DNA of 64,000 bases from Oceanospirillaceae bacterium (GCA_015665455.1 JADFAD010000004.1:1-64000); one strand, 5' to 3'; positions 6,357-16,114 are shown, numbered from the stretch's first letter. The notes: generated by a model from the letters alone, not told the origin. Made by a program: numbers and translations.

Positions 6357-9300
6357 ATGTTGTTTTACAGGCAAAAAGAAAAGAATCAACCTCATCCGAG
6401 GTTTGGTCTTAAATCCAGTCTTTTTATGGCGATAGCAGGTGCATCGTTCTCTAGTTTTTCTTTACAAGCGAATGCATTGCCAACGTCAGTATTCGAACAA
6501 TCAAGCGGGTTGATGTTTGATGGTGCATCCTTTGAGTCTTTTACTCATCAAAATGATTTTGAGATTAATGACGGTGCCGTCGCATTTTGGTTGAAAACTA
6601 CGGCTATAGGCAGTCGACAGGGTCTATGGTCAAAAGATTCAAGTGGTTATGATACAGGCGGGCATGTGAGCATTATGCTTGAGCCTGATGGTCGTGTTCG
6701 ATATCGAATACAAAGTACGACTGGCACCGTGGAACTGTACAGTACAACTCAATTGAGCATTGATACTTGGGATCATATTACAGCGAGTTTTGGTGCCGAT
6801 GGCGCTAAATTGTATGTTAACGGTGTGCTGGAGGATTCGAATAATTACTCGGGCGGGCTAGGTGATTCTTCAGGTGGGGCGGGTAACTTTGAACCCTTTG
6901 TTGTCGGCGCTAATGCTTGGAGCAGCGATGATTTAAAAGCCACGCCTGTTCAAAACTATTATGACGGTGAACTCCGTGGGCTGAACATCTTTGGTGATCA
7001 TGTCAGTGGTTCCGACGTTATTGAAATCAAGGATTCAACTGATCCAGAAGCTCCTGTCGTTGTTGAACCTCTGTTTCCTCCCGCTCTGTTTGAGCTGTCA
7101 GATACATTAGCGTTTGACGGGGGATCCTATCATGAGGTTCCTCACCAAGATCTTTTTCTACTGAATGATGGTTCTGTTTCTCTGTGGTTTAAGTCGAGCA
7201 ACGATGGCGTCCGACAGGGGTTATTTTCGAAAGATTCCAGTGGTTATGATACGGGCGGGCATACCAGTCTAATGATTGAAAGTGATGGCCGCTTACGGTT
7301 TCGTTTTCAAAGCACGACCGGAACGGAAGAGCTCTATGGTTCGACGCATATCACCAAAGATGAATTGCATCATGTGTTAATAAGCTTTGGTTCGGAAGGC
7401 ATGCAGCTGTATCTCGATGGGGAATTAGAGAGTGAGAACAGCGCCACATTAGGTTTAGGCAGCCAGTCTGGGGGCATCGGTAATTTTGAGCCCATTGTAC
7501 TTGGTGCGAATGCTTGGAAAAGTGATGATCTGATCGCGACCCCTGTTGAAGAGCACTTCAAGGGTGAGATAAGTCATTTTAGTCTGTTTGGATCTCAATT
7601 AAGTATCGAAGAAACCTTGGCTTTATTCAATGAGGGGATACCCAGTGAGGGTAGTGGCCCCGCCGTTGATCAATTACTAGATAATCAGGTTGGCCCTATG
7701 ATCTATTCGGGGGACGCTTATCAAACTATCCCTCACCAAGACGCGTTTTTAACTGATAACGGTACTGTCGGGTTTTGGTTAAACATCGATTCTGTTGGAA
7801 ATCGACAAGGCTTATGGTCTAAGGATGCCAGTGGTTATGGCACGGGTGGTCATATGAGTATCATGCTGGAGCCCGATGGACGAATTCGTGCGCGTATACA
7901 GAACTTGGAAACCAGCATTGAGTTATACAGTGATACTCAATTGTCTGCTGGTGACTGGGTGCATGTGGCAGTTGTTTTTGGTCAAGAAGGCTTGAAGCTA
8001 TATGTTGATGGCGCACTGGAGAGCAGCAATGATTACGTTGGAGGTTTCGGTGCTACTTCAGGAGGAACAGGTAACTTTGAACCCATTGTTTTAGGCGCAA
8101 ATGCTTGGGCCAGTGATGATTTGTCGGCGTTGCCCGTTAAAGAGTATTTCACTGGGACATTAGAAAATGTGATCTTTTATTCTGAAGAGTTCACTTCGGA
8201 AGCAGTTAGTCAATTACAAACAGATACGGCCCCGGAAGAAACGGATACCACCAACCCTTCAGCTCCGTCTCAATTACCTCTTGCGAACTTACAAACGTTT
8301 TATGATGCCTTTTTAGGTGGGTTTATTATGCCGAACGGTTTGTCTGGAACGAGTGATGAAGGCGACTCTATTTCGTTTATGGCCGGTAAAGCCAGAGCTG
8401 GGTACAACCGTTTAAATCATTCTTTCTTTATGGGGTCTCGTTCTGCTGGTGCAGATGTGTTGGCAATAATGGAGCTGAAATTGCCTGAAGATTCTGAATT
8501 AGGTTTATCTGAAGCCTTTTTTCCTATTGCTGATACGGTACTTCAAAATTGGTCGAGCTTTGTGAATACAGATCGTATTCCTGAGTTGAAGTATTCAGAC
8601 AATGATTATCAGGCGAACCGTGAGTTTGGCGGTTTCTTTTACGATGCAAATACCGATGAACTTTGGGCAAATACGTATAAAACATACAGTGGTGGCAGCT
8701 TCTCAGAGGAAATCATGCGGGTGGATGCTGCTTCAGATTTGAATGTATCGACGGCGAAAGGCGGTTGGAATTATGAAAATCGCGATCAAACGGCAGGGTG
8801 GATTGTCGAAGTTCCAGCGCAATGGGTTGAAGCGCTGGATACATCCATGCTCGTGGGCTTTGGTGCAGGTATCTCTAACCAACAGCGTTATAGCTTAGGC
8901 CCAAGCATGATGTCCGTGGACTTTAGTGAAGCACTAGAGGATTCCCGTAATACCTTAGATCAGACCGAGTTTATGAACTGGGCTTATATTGATGAATGGT
9001 ATAACTACTACCCAGGTATGGGAGCTGGCTTGTACGGGAACTATACGAACACACTGGAAAATTATAATGAATACAATCAACAGGGAACTGCGTTTGATGG
9101 GCAGCTTGAGGCTGACATCATTCCTGCAGATAACGATGTTTGGACGCGCATGAGTTCTGCAAGTATTGGGTTCATTATTCCAGGGACTCGTACCTATGCA
9201 GTGCTTGGTCAGGCAGGCGGTACTGTGAACGGGGGAGGGTACAAAATTGTGGACAGCGAAGGCAATAAGTCAGGTGGGCCAACAGCGGCTTATGGTGATT

Positions 9301-9554
9301 ATCTACCTTATTACTGGTTGTTTGATTTGAACGAGATCTTAGCTTTACAGGCACCAGGCCAATCAATCAGAGATGCGGTGCCGTATGAATACGGTGCTTT
9401 CCCCATCGTACAAGGTGCACCGGATATGCCTCGTAGCGGTAGTTTTGATCTTCATACGGGTCGATTGTATTTGATTACCGCGCCATCAGGGGCAGGCACT
9501 TCTGGGCAACCTCCTCATGTTTATACGTTTAAATTTGAGGGGGAAGGTGAATAA
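6357..9554 (+). CDS. Large secreted protein with three LamG-like repeats and a long unassigned C-terminal domain
   Basis: I choose the ATG at 6357 (AAGGAG 8 nt upstream), giving 1065 residues. The N-terminus has a basic stretch and then a hydrophobic segment ending SFSLQANA, a probable signal peptide. Three tandem copies of a concanavalin/LamG-like module follow at about residues 51-235, 244-430 and 447-620. Each contains a near-identical core, such as RQGLWSKDSSGYDTGGH, then (L/I)ESDGR/EPDGR, LYVDG and GNFEP(F/I)VLGANAW-SDDL. The last 430 residues are a different domain, rich in aromatic and glycine residues, that I cannot assign. LamG modules bind carbohydrate or protein outside the cell, so adhesion or polysaccharide handling is plausible. 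No enzyme motif is evident. Confidence 0.75.
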   Translation: MLFYRQKEKNQPHPRFGLKSSLFMAIAGASFSSFSLQANALPTSVFEQSSGLMFDGASFESFTHQNDFEINDGAVAFWLKTTAIGSRQGLWSKDSSGYDTGGHVSIMLEPDGRVRYRIQSTTGTVELYSTTQLSIDTWDHITASFGADGAKLYVNGVLEDSNNYSGGLGDSSGGAGNFEPFVVGANAWSSDDLKATPVQNYYDGELRGLNIFGDHVSGSDVIEIKDSTDPEAPVVVEPLFPPALFELSDTLAFDGGSYHEVPHQDLFLLNDGSVSLWFKSSNDGVRQGLFSKDSSGYDTGGHTSLMIESDGRLRFRFQSTTGTEELYGSTHITKDELHHVLISFGSEGMQLYLDGELESENSATLGLGSQSGGIGNFEPIVLGANAWKSDDLIATPVEEHFKGEISHFSLFGSQLSIEETLALFNEGIPSEGSGPAVDQLLDNQVGPMIYSGDAYQTIPHQDAFLTDNGTVGFWLNIDSVGNRQGLWSKDASGYGTGGHMSIMLEPDGRIRARIQNLETSIELYSDTQLSAGDWVHVAVVFGQEGLKLYVDGALESSNDYVGGFGATSGGTGNFEPIVLGANAWASDDLSALPVKEYFTGTLENVIFYSEEFTSEAVSQLQTDTAPEETDTTNPSAPSQLPLANLQTFYDAFLGGFIMPNGLSGTSDEGDSISFMAGKARAGYNRLNHSFFMGSRSAGADVLAIMELKLPEDSELGLSEAFFPIADTVLQNWSSFVNTDRIPELKYSDNDYQANREFGGFFYDANTDELWANTYKTYSGGSFSEEIMRVDAASDLNVSTAKGGWNYENRDQTAGWIVEVPAQWVEALDTSMLVGFGAGISNQQRYSLGPSMMSVDFSEALEDSRNTLDQTEFMNWAYIDEWYNYYPGMGAGLYGNYTNTLENYNEYNQQGTAFDGQLEADIIPADNDVWTRMSSASIGFIIPGTRTYAVLGQAGGTVNGGGYKIVDSEGNKSGGPTAAYGDYLPYYWLFDLNEILALQAPGQSIRDAVPYEYGAFPIVQGAPDMPRSGSFDLHTGRLYLITAPSGAGTSGQPPHVYTFKFEGEGE

Positions 9555-9608
9555 TTCATTTATTTGAATGAATTAAATCAATGCTGTTGTTAATCTGGTT
9601 CACTTGGA

Positions 9609-9630
9609 AGCCTCTGTTCTCTTAGAGGCT
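9609..9630. terminator. Possible terminator hairpin after the LamG gene
   Basis: AGCCTCT (9609-9615) pairs with AGAGGCT (9624-9630) across an 8-nt loop. It lies 55 bp past the stop codon but lacks a T-run, so intrinsic termination is uncertain. Confidence 0.3.
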
Positions 9631-9720
9631 ACTCAACAGTACTCAGGCTTTGATAAGGCCAATAAATAATTTTAAGAACGATGAGTAGGCTTTCCTATGT
9701 GATAAACAAGGAGGTGGGTT

Positions 9721-10695
9721 TTGTTGACACGATTAACAGCAGCAATGATATGTTTGGTACTAGGGATGAGTGCAATGGCGAGTTCAAATGCTAATCGAGG
9801 AATGACAGTTTCTCTGTTTTCTGAAGTGAAAGGGCGGATCACGCTTCACGGTGAGCCTATTGAAGGAGCACTGGTGACACGGGAATACACGTTTACTTGG
9901 AGTGATAAGAAACGAACTGAAACCACCTACACCGACAAAGAAGGCCGATTTTCTTTTGATGAAGCGACGGGTACGATGATTCTAGGCCGTTTCTTACCTC
10001 ATGAACCCGTGATTCCGCAAGCCATCGTTGCCCACCATCAGGGAAAAGACTACGAGGTTTGGATGAACTCCAAGCGTAACTACGACAGCATGGGAGAGAT
10101 GTATTCGTTGGCCGATTATCGTGAAGTCAATAATCCGGTAATTAATGCGTTTCGGGAAGGGTATATATTATTGGAATGTGAGTTAGCGTCTAAGGAAAGT
10201 AATACTGACGATTCAGGGCTTATTCCTCAGTCTTTTAATTTTTATTCTGCTGTTTACAGTCTATGTGACATGCAGTTCCCGTATCAACAAGCCGTAGATC
10301 GGGCTGGTTTGGCCGTCAAGGCGCGTTCAGAAGCGCTAATAGCTCAGATTGACGCCTACTTGTCTGAAAACTCAGACGCCTTGTCAGGTCTTAACCAAGA
10401 AGGGTTGGAGTCTTATACGGGCGCTACGTTTTCTCGTATCGATTCCGTTCGATTTTATGGTGATCCATCGTTAAACGATCATTCTGAGCATTACACGTCC
10501 AAGACAGTATCGGTCGATTTAAACGCTGAGGTGCTAATGTTGTTAAGCTTGAGTAACGGCAGCAGTTTAAAGGCTAGAGCATGGTTGAGCGATGCTCGGT
10601 TTGTTATCAGCCCAGAATATATTCGTTTTGAACCACATATTAACGCTTTCGTATTTAACAAGTTTAATATTGATCCTACTGAATCCATTGATTAA
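9721..10695 (+). CDS. Secreted protein with an N-terminal Ig/carboxypeptidase-regulatory-like module (DUF6795-like)
   Basis: AAGGAGG at 9709-9715 favours a TTG start at 9721 or 9724. The 324-residue product has a signal peptide (MLTRLTAAMICLVLGMSAMAS). A beta-rich module follows: VKGRITLHGEPIEGALVTREYTFTW ... TYTDKEGRFSFDEATG, the 'added-in then elaborated' pattern of carboxypeptidase-regulatory-like domains that I associate with DUF6795. Residues 140-324 (FREGYILLECELASK ... LSDARFVISPEYIRFE) match nothing I know. It lies 166 bp downstream of the LamG gene in the same orientation, so a shared extracytoplasmic role is possible but not shown. Confidence 0.6.
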   Translation: MLTRLTAAMICLVLGMSAMASSNANRGMTVSLFSEVKGRITLHGEPIEGALVTREYTFTWSDKKRTETTYTDKEGRFSFDEATGTMILGRFLPHEPVIPQAIVAHHQGKDYEVWMNSKRNYDSMGEMYSLADYREVNNPVINAFREGYILLECELASKESNTDDSGLIPQSFNFYSAVYSLCDMQFPYQQAVDRAGLAVKARSEALIAQIDAYLSENSDALSGLNQEGLESYTGATFSRIDSVRFYGDPSLNDHSEHYTSKTVSVDLNAEVLMLLSLSNGSSLKARAWLSDARFVISPEYIRFEPHINAFVFNKFNIDPTESID

Positions 10696-10703
10696 CGACA
10701 TGG

Positions 10704-11363
10704 CTAATAACCGTCTGTGCCGAATAGGTGTGCTTCTTGGGTGTCCAACCATAGTGGGTATTTGGTCATGGTTTTAGAGAAAATTCGGCTGTTTAAATGT
10801 TCAATAAGCCAAGCTTGAAGGTTTGGGTAGGGGGCTTGTAGGTACCATCGGCGATCTACTTTAGCGAATTGGCGAACAAAGGGAAGCAAGGCATAATCCG
10901 CTAAACTGGGTGTGTCTCCCATAAAAAACTTATGTGCAGTTAAACGTTGTTCAAGATGATGAATGAAAACTTCGCATTGGCGCCGATAATAGATTTCGGA
11001 CATTTCACGATAACGCTTGGCAAATTTGTATTTTTCTAATAGTACTTTGAATTTTTTATCGTTTCGATGAATCAGCTCAAGCATCTTGGGTAAGGCTTCG
11101 TCATCACTGTTATAAAGTAAGTCTTGTGGATCGTTTCTTTCCAATGCCCAGATCATGATGTCTAGGCTTTCATCGATGACGGTTGTTTCTTCCACCACCA
11201 AAATAGGAACCGTTCCTTTGGGGGATGCTTCAAGCATCTCCGGTGGTTTATTCTTTAGTACCACCGCGCGTAACATAACCGGTTGTTTAGCGAGTAGTAG
11301 CCCCATCCTAGCTCGCATGGCGTAGGGGCAGTGTTGTAAAGAATAGAGTACTGGCAGTTGCAT
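10704..11363 (-). CDS. Glutathione S-transferase family protein
   Basis: A 219-residue protein with a thioredoxin-like N-terminal domain, MQLPVLYSLQHCPYAMRARMGL. The CPYAMRARM motif matches glutaredoxin-2/GST-like proteins, with the cysteine at the active position. KGTVPILVVEETTVIDESLDIMIWAL is the glutathione-binding cis-proline and E-S signature. The all-alpha C-terminal domain begins near residue 85 and carries FMGDTPSLADYALLPFVRQF, the conserved N-capping box with its aspartate. Family members conjugate or reduce with glutathione in the cytoplasm; the substrate is unknown. It converges with the upstream secreted protein (8-bp gap). Confidence 0.88.
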   Translation of the reverse strand: MQLPVLYSLQHCPYAMRARMGLLLAKQPVMLRAVVLKNKPPEMLEASPKGTVPILVVEETTVIDESLDIMIWALERNDPQDLLYNSDDEALPKMLELIHRNDKKFKVLLEKYKFAKRYREMSEIYYRRQCEVFIHHLEQRLTAHKFFMGDTPSLADYALLPFVRQFAKVDRRWYLQAPYPNLQAWLIEHLNSRIFSKTMTKYPLWLDTQEAHLFGTDGY

Positions 11364-11493
11364 AGTGTTTTTTAAGTCTGTGGGTGTATTGGCGTATGAT
11401 ATCTCGATTATTAGTGAAAACTAAAGATTGAATAATTACGAGCAATAAGCGTAAATTACGATTTATTCAATAATTGTTAAAAGAGATACGAAC

Positions 11494-11823
11494 TTGAGTC
11501 AAAATCCACTAGAAATATTGTCTGATGTAGCAACTGAAGCTCATACTCGCATTCAGCAGGACTTTAAAAAGATTGATCCGATTGTGGGTGTCAGCCAGAA
11601 AATGCGTGCCAGTGGCATACCCGCAGATGTTATGACCATTGATTGCTTAAAAACAGGTAAGCGGATTATTTTGATATTACAAGATCAGCAGCCGGGGGTG
11701 ATTAGCTATCAATTTTCATTTAAAGCGAAAGATCCCGACGATGAGTTCAAGCAGATAGCGTTTTCCGAGTTAGATGCAGATAAACTCTATGAGTGGATTC
11801 ATACCTATTTTTCAGTGGCTTAA
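11494..11823 (+). CDS. Conserved-looking hypothetical cytosolic protein
   Basis: The 109-residue frame starts with TTG and no other start fits better. There is no signal peptide or membrane segment. Composition is that of a folded alpha/beta protein: a helical N-terminus (LEILSDVATEAHTRIQQDF), then alternating strands (DVMTIDCLKTGKRIILILQD, VISYQFSFKAKD) and a terminal helix (LDADKLYEWIHTYF). I do not recognise the family. It stands alone, with a strong terminator immediately after it shared with the convergent U32 gene. Confidence 0.6.
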   Translation: MSQNPLEILSDVATEAHTRIQQDFKKIDPIVGVSQKMRASGIPADVMTIDCLKTGKRIILILQDQQPGVISYQFSFKAKDPDDEFKQIAFSELDADKLYEWIHTYFSVA

Positions 11824-11855
11824 CGAGTTATTAAAACTAACAAACTATTAAAACT

Positions 11856-11894
11856 AAAAAGGCAGAATTTAGAAACTCTAAACTCTGCCTTTTT
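11856..11894. terminator. Bidirectional intrinsic terminator
   Basis: AAAAAGGCAGA pairs with TCTGCCTTTTT, with a further inner dyad (TTTAG/CTAAA). A and T tracts flank the stem, so it can serve both the hypothetical gene and the convergent U32 gene. Confidence 0.9.
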
Positions 11895-11921
11895 AATTTG
11901 TACGGTAACCCAGCTTTTATT

Positions 11922-14165
11922 TTAAAGGCCTTGTGTGTATTGAGCGTTAGTCGATACCGTTACCATTTCATTTAACTGGCTTTGAGCGTGCTCATCACCG
12001 TTCATAATGCTTTCAAAGTGTTTAATCAGTTGGACTTTATCCAAAGATTCTTTTGAACCACTGCCTATGTCCGTTAAATCAATGAAGAACTCATCGAATA
12101 AGTCGGAAAGGTCTTCAATGACATTTAAGTTAAGGAACTGCTCATCATTATAAATGCTTGGGTAGCCGCCTTTTTGCTTATCAACGGCAAAAGAAACGCC
12201 TTTAACGTTCGTAATGGTTGTCGCTTTTTGGCATTTCAGCATGCAGCCGTCTTCAATGCTTGGTTTTTTACAGCCTACCGTTTGCTGGAAGAAACACTGT
12301 CGACTGGTCATCATCAAGATTGGGTGGTAGATGCTGTAAAGTAATTTGAAGTTCTCGGGGCGAGCAATGCTTCTGATTTGCAAACGATTTATTTCATTAG
12401 AAATAAATGCACCTGAACAATTCAATTCTTCTTGCATGGTTAACAGTGCGTAAGAATTGGTAGTGTTTAAGAAAGGCCCTGCGATCCAATCTATGTTCAT
12501 CTCATACGCTTTGTATGCGACACCTGTGTTGTTAGTAACGATACGCTCAGGTTTCACTTCTTCAAGAATTCTGACTGCTTCAATATAGTCTTTACCGATT
12601 AAAACAGCAGGGAACCAAGGTATTAATCTTGGATTGTTGTTTAAAATATCGATGAACTTATTGCATCCCTTTTTGAAACTTTCGGGTAGCTTAAAGTAGA
12701 TGTCTGCATCAGTAACATCACATAAATTCAAATCTTTTTCATCACTGATAAGCAGTGAAAGCGTTGGCTGTTCATTCAACTTTGGATGTTTCTTTAACGG
12801 TGAGACTTCGACAGGAGGGATGATTTCAACCGAGTTATTTAATAGAAATGCAGCTTGGTTCTTTAACGCTGTTAAGTCTTTAAAAGGTAGGCTTACCTCT
12901 GCATCGAGGTTTGTAAAATCGAACTGTTCGACAGTGTGATTTGCGTCGTTAAAGCTCTTAAAACGTTTTTCTAATGCAGCCGCATCCAGTGTGGATTTAT
13001 CGGCCGCAGTCAGAAGCAAAGAAGATTGAACTTCAAATGTATTATCTTTCGTTGAAACGACTAAGGTTAACGGTTCACCCAGTTTGCCTGAGAATGTTAA
13101 GGTAAGCGCTATTTTATCGATGCTTAGGTATTTAATCTTTTCTTCGAGTTCTGCACCTAACTCGTTTTTATCTTCGTAAAGCGATTCTTTTACTTCTTGG
13201 ATTTGAACGACGGAGATCGCATTACTTTTTTCAACTGCGTGATTGACGCTATTATCACGAGGGTTATCAATGAACATCGATTTCGTGAGGTCACCTTTTA
13301 GAAATAGGTTGGTGAAATCACGGTTGAATACTTTATATAGGTTGGTGTCGTCATCGAGTAACTGACCGGTTTCAACAAACTTGTTGATCTGCTTGCGCCA
13401 GCTATCAACCACCGTGTAAACGTAGTGCGCACCTTTGATACGGCCTTCAATCTTTAAAGAATCAACCCCTGCATCTACGAGCTCTGGTAAGTCGAAGTAG
13501 GCTGAGTTGTCTTTTAAATTAAGTGGGAACTTGTTTCCTGTCGCTGTCGGTTCATATTCATCACGACATGCCTGACTGCACCGGCCTCGATTGCCTGAAT
13601 TTCCCACGCTTACAGAGCTTGAGTAGCATTGGCCTGAGAATGCAATACACAGAGAGCCGTGAACGAATACTTCGGTAAGTACGTTTCGGTCATGAGCAAA
13701 GGAGGTTAATGTTTTAACTTCTTCAAGGTTAAGTTCACGAGATAAGTTTACTCGAGACGCCCCCACCTTATCTAAGAACGCTATCTGACCTTCATTATGC
13801 GTGGTCAATTGAGTTGAAGCGTGTATATCGAGGGTAGGAAAGTGTTTCTTAACGAGATTGAAAACGCCTAAGTCCTGGATGATGATGCCATCAATACCCG
13901 TATTTACCAGCTGGTTTAACAGTTTTATAAAGGACTTTATTTCATGTTCTAAGATGACGATATTAAGCGTAAGAAATACTTCACATTCGAACTTATGAGC
14001 AAGACGTAAGATACCATTTAGATCATCAAAGGAAAGATTGGACGCACGGTTACGAGCATTAAAGGTGTCTAAACCGCAGTAGACAGCATTTGCTCCAGCA
14101 ACAATGGCGGCTTTAATCGCTTCTACATCGCCACCTGGCGCCAATAATTCAACTTTATTGCTCAT
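11922..14165 (-). CDS. U32-family protein, RlhA-like, with extra C-terminal cysteine cluster
   Basis: I take the ATG at 14165 (MSNKVELLAPGGD, the usual family start); GTG 14180 would add five residues. The product has about 747 residues. The N-terminal half is a TIM-barrel U32 domain: ELLAPGGDVEAIKAAIVAGANAVYCG, DIHASTQLTTHN, SRELNLEEV, the U32 signature EVFVHGSLCIAFSGQCYSSS and GNRGRCSQACRDEY with its four cysteines, then LKIEGRIKGAHYVY. This resembles E. coli RlhA, which makes 5-hydroxycytidine in 23S rRNA. It is longer than RlhA (about 650 residues). The added region carries a second cysteine set (RQCFFQQTVGC ... GCMLKC), suggesting another metal or Fe-S site. The 'peptidase' label is historical. 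Confidence 0.82.
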   Translation of the reverse strand: MSNKVELLAPGGDVEAIKAAIVAGANAVYCGLDTFNARNRASNLSFDDLNGILRLAHKFECEVFLTLNIVILEHEIKSFIKLLNQLVNTGIDGIIIQDLGVFNLVKKHFPTLDIHASTQLTTHNEGQIAFLDKVGASRVNLSRELNLEEVKTLTSFAHDRNVLTEVFVHGSLCIAFSGQCYSSSVSVGNSGNRGRCSQACRDEYEPTATGNKFPLNLKDNSAYFDLPELVDAGVDSLKIEGRIKGAHYVYTVVDSWRKQINKFVETGQLLDDDTNLYKVFNRDFTNLFLKGDLTKSMFIDNPRDNSVNHAVEKSNAISVVQIQEVKESLYEDKNELGAELEEKIKYLSIDKIALTLTFSGKLGEPLTLVVSTKDNTFEVQSSLLLTAADKSTLDAAALEKRFKSFNDANHTVEQFDFTNLDAEVSLPFKDLTALKNQAAFLLNNSVEIIPPVEVSPLKKHPKLNEQPTLSLLISDEKDLNLCDVTDADIYFKLPESFKKGCNKFIDILNNNPRLIPWFPAVLIGKDYIEAVRILEEVKPERIVTNNTGVAYKAYEMNIDWIAGPFLNTTNSYALLTMQEELNCSGAFISNEINRLQIRSIARPENFKLLYSIYHPILMMTSRQCFFQQTVGCKKPSIEDGCMLKCQKATTITNVKGVSFAVDKQKGGYPSIYNDEQFLNLNVIEDLSDLFDEFFIDLTDIGSGSKESLDKVQLIKHFESIMNGDEHAQSQLNEMVTVSTNAQYTQGL

Positions 14166-14340
14166 TGCGAAATAACTCACTTAATTCGTTGGTTATTAAT
14201 TTTGATGCGCGATTTTATCTGTATCTACAACACATTGCTACACGTTAGATGGATAGTGTTTGCTTCGATATCATATAGGGAATTTATTCGGGCTATTTTT
14301 TGTTTAGCTTTCAGGTAAATAGAGCGTTAACACTGTTTAA

Positions 14341-15300
14341 TTAGAAACGAGTATTCATTTGTAATGATTTAGGATCAATGGACATTAACGGTCTCTCTAA
14401 CGCGGGCAGTTTATTAAATATGGTCTTTAGCCATGAATAGAGTTCGTTGATTTCTTGGTTGGCGTGCTCAGTTTTAGGTGTCACGAACCAATAACTTTTA
14501 TCGATGGGGATTTGTATGGGAAGAGGGAGCTCCAGCAGCCCATTATTAACCCACTTATTGGCGGTGGGGAAAATCCCAAGGGCAACACCAAGCCCATCAG
14601 AAGCGGCTTTTAGGGCGGCTAAGTAGGAATCACAGACAATGTTTTCATGTGCTTGTTGAGTGCCTGACTTCCAAAAAAAGGCACCCCAGTTACTCATTTC
14701 CGGCGCGGCATAAATCAAACGATGGTTGGCTAGATCACTGAGGTTCGAGATGGGGTGAGATGCCGCGTAGTCTGGGCTGCAAACCGGTGAAACATAGGCT
14801 TTACTTAATTGCTTACAGTTGAGGTCTGGCCAGTTTCCATTCCCAAAACGAATGGCTGCATCGATGGATTCTGTATCAAAGTCTACGTACGACATTCGAG
14901 CTTCCATGCGAAGTTCTGTGCCTGGTACAAATTTTTCAAACTCTAAATAATTCGGCATGATCAATTCTTGTGCAATGAACAGTGGTGCACTCAAATGTAG
15001 AGATGATTTTCTAAAATGACGTGAATATTTTGCGAATCCATTAGAGTGGGCTTCCATAATTTCTTGGGCGATGCCCATGTAGTACTTGCCTTCATCTGTA
15101 AGGCTAAGGCTTCTGGTGTGGCGATTAAATAGAGGCTTTCCTAACCAATGCTCAAACGCTTTGATTTGTTGCCCAACGGCAGGTGCTGTAACACATAACT
15201 CCATGGCTGCTTTTTTGAAACTTAGGTGTCGTGCTGCGGCGTCAAAAACAGGGATGTATTGTATGGGCGGTGTTTGTTTGTATTGCATGGAGGTAACCAT
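14341..15300 (-). CDS. LysR-family transcriptional regulator (GcvA-like)
   Basis: A 319-residue regulator. Residues 13-72 form the winged helix-turn-helix: FDAAARHLSFKKAAMELCVTAPAVGQQIKAFEHWLGKPLFNRHTRSLSLTDEG, where the S-x-x-V-x-x-QI recognition helix and the LF-R-x-x-R turn are standard. The C-terminal co-inducer domain resembles GcvA-type members, including DAAIRFGNGNWPDL and SYLAALKAASDGLGVALG. The effector is unknown. It is divergent from the MAPEG-like gene with about 115 bp between starts, the classical arrangement for LysR proteins regulating the neighbour. Its control of that gene is inference. Confidence 0.9.
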   Translation of the reverse strand: MVTSMQYKQTPPIQYIPVFDAAARHLSFKKAAMELCVTAPAVGQQIKAFEHWLGKPLFNRHTRSLSLTDEGKYYMGIAQEIMEAHSNGFAKYSRHFRKSSLHLSAPLFIAQELIMPNYLEFEKFVPGTELRMEARMSYVDFDTESIDAAIRFGNGNWPDLNCKQLSKAYVSPVCSPDYAASHPISNLSDLANHRLIYAAPEMSNWGAFFWKSGTQQAHENIVCDSYLAALKAASDGLGVALGIFPTANKWVNNGLLELPLPIQIPIDKSYWFVTPKTEHANQEINELYSWLKTIFNKLPALERPLMSIDPKSLQMNTRF

Positions 15301-15415
15301 AGAAAATAATATCTTTTTTATACCATAGAATTAGTCATTTGTGCCTCTTTATGAAATAGCATACCTTTTTTGACTTTATATGCATTCAAATCTAAATGGG
15401 GAATTAAGGAAATTT

Positions 15416-15805
15416 ATGTTAGTCACGCCGTATTACGCAGCTGTTTTTGGGTTATTGTTTGTTGCTTTAAGCTATCGAATTATTACGCTTCGTCGAAAGT
15501 ATCAGGTGTCTGTTGGTGATGATAACCACAAAGAGCTCATTCGAGCGATTCGTGTGCACGGAAACTTTTCGGAGTACGTACCGTTCGCATTGTTGCTGAT
15601 TTACTTTATTGAGGTGACGACAGATAACGTGCTATTTGTTCATGTGTCTTGTCTTATCTTTTTATTCGCCAGAATTTTACATGCGTATGGTGTCAGTCAG
15701 GTTAATGAGAACATACGTTGGAGGTTTTATGGCATCTTAACCACCGGCGGTGTAATTTCATTGAGTGCACTTTATATTTTAATTCATGGTCTATTTGGTG
15801 CTTGA
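15416..15805 (+). CDS. MAPEG-family membrane protein
   Basis: The ATG at 15416 has AAGGAAA upstream and gives the typical 129-residue MAPEG protein; an ATG at 15380 would add 12 unlikely residues. Four hydrophobic segments are visible. Between the first two is RRKYQVSVGDDNHKELIRAIRVHGNFSEYVPFALLL, the family hallmark (G-x-x-x-L-x-R-x-x-R-x-x-x-N-x-x-E-x-x-P). ARILHAYGVS near the third segment is likewise conserved. MAPEG proteins are trimeric membrane enzymes acting with glutathione on lipids or xenobiotics; bacterial substrates are poorly known. The divergent LysR gene is a likely regulator. A GST lies 4 kb away. Confidence 0.9.
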   Translation: MLVTPYYAAVFGLLFVALSYRIITLRRKYQVSVGDDNHKELIRAIRVHGNFSEYVPFALLLIYFIEVTTDNVLFVHVSCLIFLFARILHAYGVSQVNENIRWRFYGILTTGGVISLSALYILIHGLFGA

Positions 15806-15925
15806 ACGGCGTTAGGTCAATCCATGGGTCTATAGATTAGCTATTTAGGGCATTTACCTTTCTTTTTCACCCGTAAGAGCCATAATCATTTATGGTAACT
15901 TCCGTAAAGAAGTAAGGTGTACCGA

Positions 15926-16114
15926 ATGAAAAAGTTAATGAGTCTTGAAGAAGTCATGAGCGATTCCGCCAGTGAGCGCTCAACTGCCAATCAACTTAAT
16001 TTATTAGTCTCGAATACGAGAGAGTTGGCTCATCATAGAGAGCGCGAACTTGAAAAGCTTCAATCATTACTTGATAAGGTTGAAGAGCATCTTGAAGAAG
16101 ATAACCTTTCCTGA
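15926..16114 (+). CDS. Small coiled-coil protein, unknown
   Basis: The ATG at 15926 (preceded by AAGTAAGGTG) is preferred over GTG 15917. The product has about 62 residues and is almost wholly helical and charged: MKKLMSLEEVMSDSASERST, then NQLNLLVSNTRELAHHREREL and EKLQSLLDKVEEHLEEDNLS, with leucine heptads consistent with a short coiled coil. No family recognised. It is monocistronic and followed by about 190 bp with no gene. Confidence 0.55.
   Translation: MKKLMSLEEVMSDSASERSTANQLNLLVSNTRELAHHRERELEKLQSLLDKVEEHLEEDNLS

Noticed and set aside
6211-6435. 74-codon frame before the LamG gene
   Set aside because: It overlaps the real gene start in another frame and has no ribosome binding site or family features.
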